From NCBI GenBank assembly GCA_016287755.1, contig JAEEWT010000014.1, positions 1-64,000 of the forward strand: DNA of 64,000 nucleotides, written 5' to 3'. The stretch comes from Prevotella sp. GTDB taxonomy: Bacteria > Bacteroidota > Bacteroidia > Bacteroidales > Bacteroidaceae. This document shows positions 62,550 to 64,000 of the stretch, in pieces (position 1 is the stretch's first letter; every line of letters begins with the position of its first letter). The notes below the pieces were generated by a model. The model was not told where the DNA came from. It made no database searches and saw only the letters and a program-made list of their open reading frames with translations. The translations under genes were made by a program, and so were the position numbers.

Positions 62550-64000
62550 ATCGCGGATTCACGATAGGGAAATGTTCTTTATAGTTCTCATACGCAGGGT
62601 TCACCGCTTTCATACCCATATCAAAACGCAGCACGAAATAGTCGAAATTCAGTCGTAGGCCGATGCCATAAGCCACAGCAATCTGCTTATAGAACTCATC
62701 CAGTTTGAACTGACCGCCCGGCTGTTCCTCATAGTTTCGTAACGTCCATATATTACCAGCATCTACGAATACCGCCCCGTCGAACTTCCAGAACAGGAAT
62801 GTACGATATTCCGCATTCAGGTCGAGCTTCATATCACCGGTCTGATTGATGAAGTCGATAGCACCGTTCGACCCTTTGAACTTTCCTGGTCCTAAGCCTC
62901 TTACACTCCATCCTCTTACTGAGTTCGCACCACCCGAGAAATAACGCTTCTCGAACGGCAGAATCCTACTGTTGCCATAAGGATACGCAATACCAAAGCC
63001 TGCATGGATAGCCAATTGGTTACGGCGGTCGAAACGAATCAGGTGGGTATAGTCAACATCGCCCTTGACATACTGTGCGTAAGCGATATTGAACAAGGTA
63101 TATTGCCCGCGCTCGTTCATTTCTTCGCCTAACAGATGACTGAAGCCGTTCAGCAGGTTACCAGCCGTCTCGATGTTTGCACGGAACGCATGGTGCCTTC
63201 CGTTGTGCGCCAACGAGAATCCGATCTTCATGATGAACAGGTCTTCGTAGTTATATCGCAGAATCGCGTTCCTGTTACTCACGCTGTCGAGATAATCATG
63301 TTTGAACGTACTGGATATCCACGGCATGTAGATATAGTTCAGGTCGATTACATCCGCCCGATAAGTGGTATTCCTGTTCGCATCCGTCCACCTATAGCGC
63401 CACGCCGCAGAGAAGAGTCGTCTATGGAACTCCGGTCGGTTCTGCATGTTATAGCTCACCGACAGTTCCGATGCTGCCGAGCTCTTCTTCCTATAACTCT
63501 TCGACACAGGAGCAATGAACCTCGGGAACGACAGCTTCGCCTCCAAGTTATACTCCTCATAGTCTTGGTTCTGATAACCCTCCAGTCCTGTAATGGCCTC
63601 AAAGGCACCACGAAGCTGAACACTGAACGTCTCTGAGCCCTTGAACAGATTCCTGTTCTCATACGTCAGCGTAGCAGCAGCACCTAAGTCACCTGCGGTA
63701 TTGGTACCTTCGGGCTGGAAGCTTACGCTGTTCGGCTTGTATGTACTGATCTGGATGCTACAGTCGAGAAGGTTACTATCAGGCACTTCCGCAAACCTAA
63801 TACCCGTATAGCGCACAGCCGACAGCCGTCCGAAGCTGTTATACGTACGCTGCAGGTTTTGTGAGCTATAGAAATCCCCCTCTTTCAACCAGGTATTCTC
63901 ACGAAGCACCGACCGTCTGAGATGCAGTTTTCCATCGTCACCGCTCATGAAGTTCACCTGTCGTATCTTATACCGCGGATGGAAAGTCACCTCCGCATCG
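62503..64000 (-). CDS. Omp85-family outer membrane protein (TamA/TamL-like), 3' part
   Basis: At least 499 codons are open from the right edge. The N-terminal visible part is a POTRA domain (KIRQVNFMSGDDGKLHLRRS). The rest is the 16-strand barrel with the family motif FSGGANSVRGWSVRGLGPGK (the VRGF-type loop) and it ends in phenylalanine (FAVGLPF). Omp85 proteins insert or export other proteins at the outer membrane. In Bacteroidota, TamA-like lipoproteins (TamL) show this motif; the start, with the lipobox if any, lies outside the window. Confidence 0.82.
   Translation of the reverse strand, partial: DAEVTFHPRYKIRQVNFMSGDDGKLHLRRSVLRENTWLKEGDFYSSQNLQRTYNSFGRLSAVRYTGIRFAEVPDSNLLDCSIQISTYKPNSVSFQPEGTNTAGDLGAAATLTYENRNLFKGSETFSVQLRGAFEAITGLEGYQNQDYEEYNLEAKLSFPRFIAPVSKSYRKKSSAASELSVSYNMQNRPEFHRRLFSAAWRYRWTDANRNTTYRADVIDLNYIYMPWISSTFKHDYLDSVSNRNAILRYNYEDLFIMKIGFSLAHNGRHHAFRANIETAGNLLNGFSHLLGEEMNERGQYTLFNIAYAQYVKGDVDYTHLIRFDRRNQLAIHAGFGIAYPYGNSRILPFEKRYFSGGANSVRGWSVRGLGPGKFKGSNGAIDFINQTGDMKLDLNAEYRTFLFWKFDGAVFVDAGNIWTLRNYEEQPGGQFKLDEFYKQIAVAYGIGLRLNFDYFVLRFDMGMKAVNPAYENYKEHFPIVNPRFSRDFSFHFAVGLPF

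Overview
The window is chromosomal DNA from a member of the Bacteroidota, most like Prevotella or a close relative in the Prevotellaceae. The signs are promoters of the TTTG / TAnnTTTG type before many genes, almost no purine-rich ribosome binding sites, an LpxC-FabZ fusion, a short primary sigma factor, a Rho with a long acidic insert, lipoproteins with short signal peptides, and secreted proteins with C-terminal sorting-like tails. The identification rests on family features and gene content only. I see no rRNA, CRISPR array or transposase gene.

Layout. 1-58 is the start of a second primary-type sigma factor that runs off the left edge. uvrA (382-3210) converges on dnaB, which lies behind tRNA-Thr and tRNA-Gly. 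Two small envelope genes follow. From 6.7 to 31 kb is a dense, mostly plus-strand housekeeping block: phoH, purC, menG, aroE, a TPM-domain protein, lemA, purM, a secreted cysteine-peptidase-like protein, prfA, pyrF and an HD hydrolase; then lpxD, lpxC-fabZ, lpxA and miaA; then a class A penicillin-binding protein with a histidine-rich tail, htrA and rpoD. rpoD is followed, with very short gaps, by a small secreted protein, an HPr-kinase-like protein, a Ser/His signal-peptidase-like protein and a PqqD-like protein. That last group resembles peptide-modification (RiPP) loci and is the best candidate for an undescribed system. An aminotransferase, a lipoprotein and iorAB follow.

From 33.5 to 43 kb the DNA is accessory in character: a secreted beta-helix-like protein, 1.2 kb of nested inverted repeats, a HigB/HigA-type toxin-antitoxin pair between direct repeats, a metallo-beta-lactamase/GNAT fusion, two flavin/PLP-binding split-barrel proteins, a cupin with a divergent HxlR regulator, two broken sugar acetyltransferase genes, a GNAT enzyme and another metallo-beta-lactamase. 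From 43 to 53.5 kb is a hexuronate catabolism region (kdgK, eda, uxaA, LacI regulator, NhaC-type transporter) joined to a 1162-residue double sensor protein and its response regulator. The right end holds a GH25 lysozyme, a zinc-ribbon protein, tRNA-Ser and tRNA-Glu, a porin-like protein, ispE, rho, tRNA-Arg, a YycJ-type hydrolase and the 3' part of an Omp85/TamA-like gene.

The most striking pattern at DNA level is a set of unrelated tandem arrays that all have a 7-bp unit. They occur between genes, inside genes and at a start codon. Two of them form the arms of a duplicated palindrome of about 112 bp (30-bp stem, 52-base loop) whose arms differ between copies but pair perfectly within each copy.
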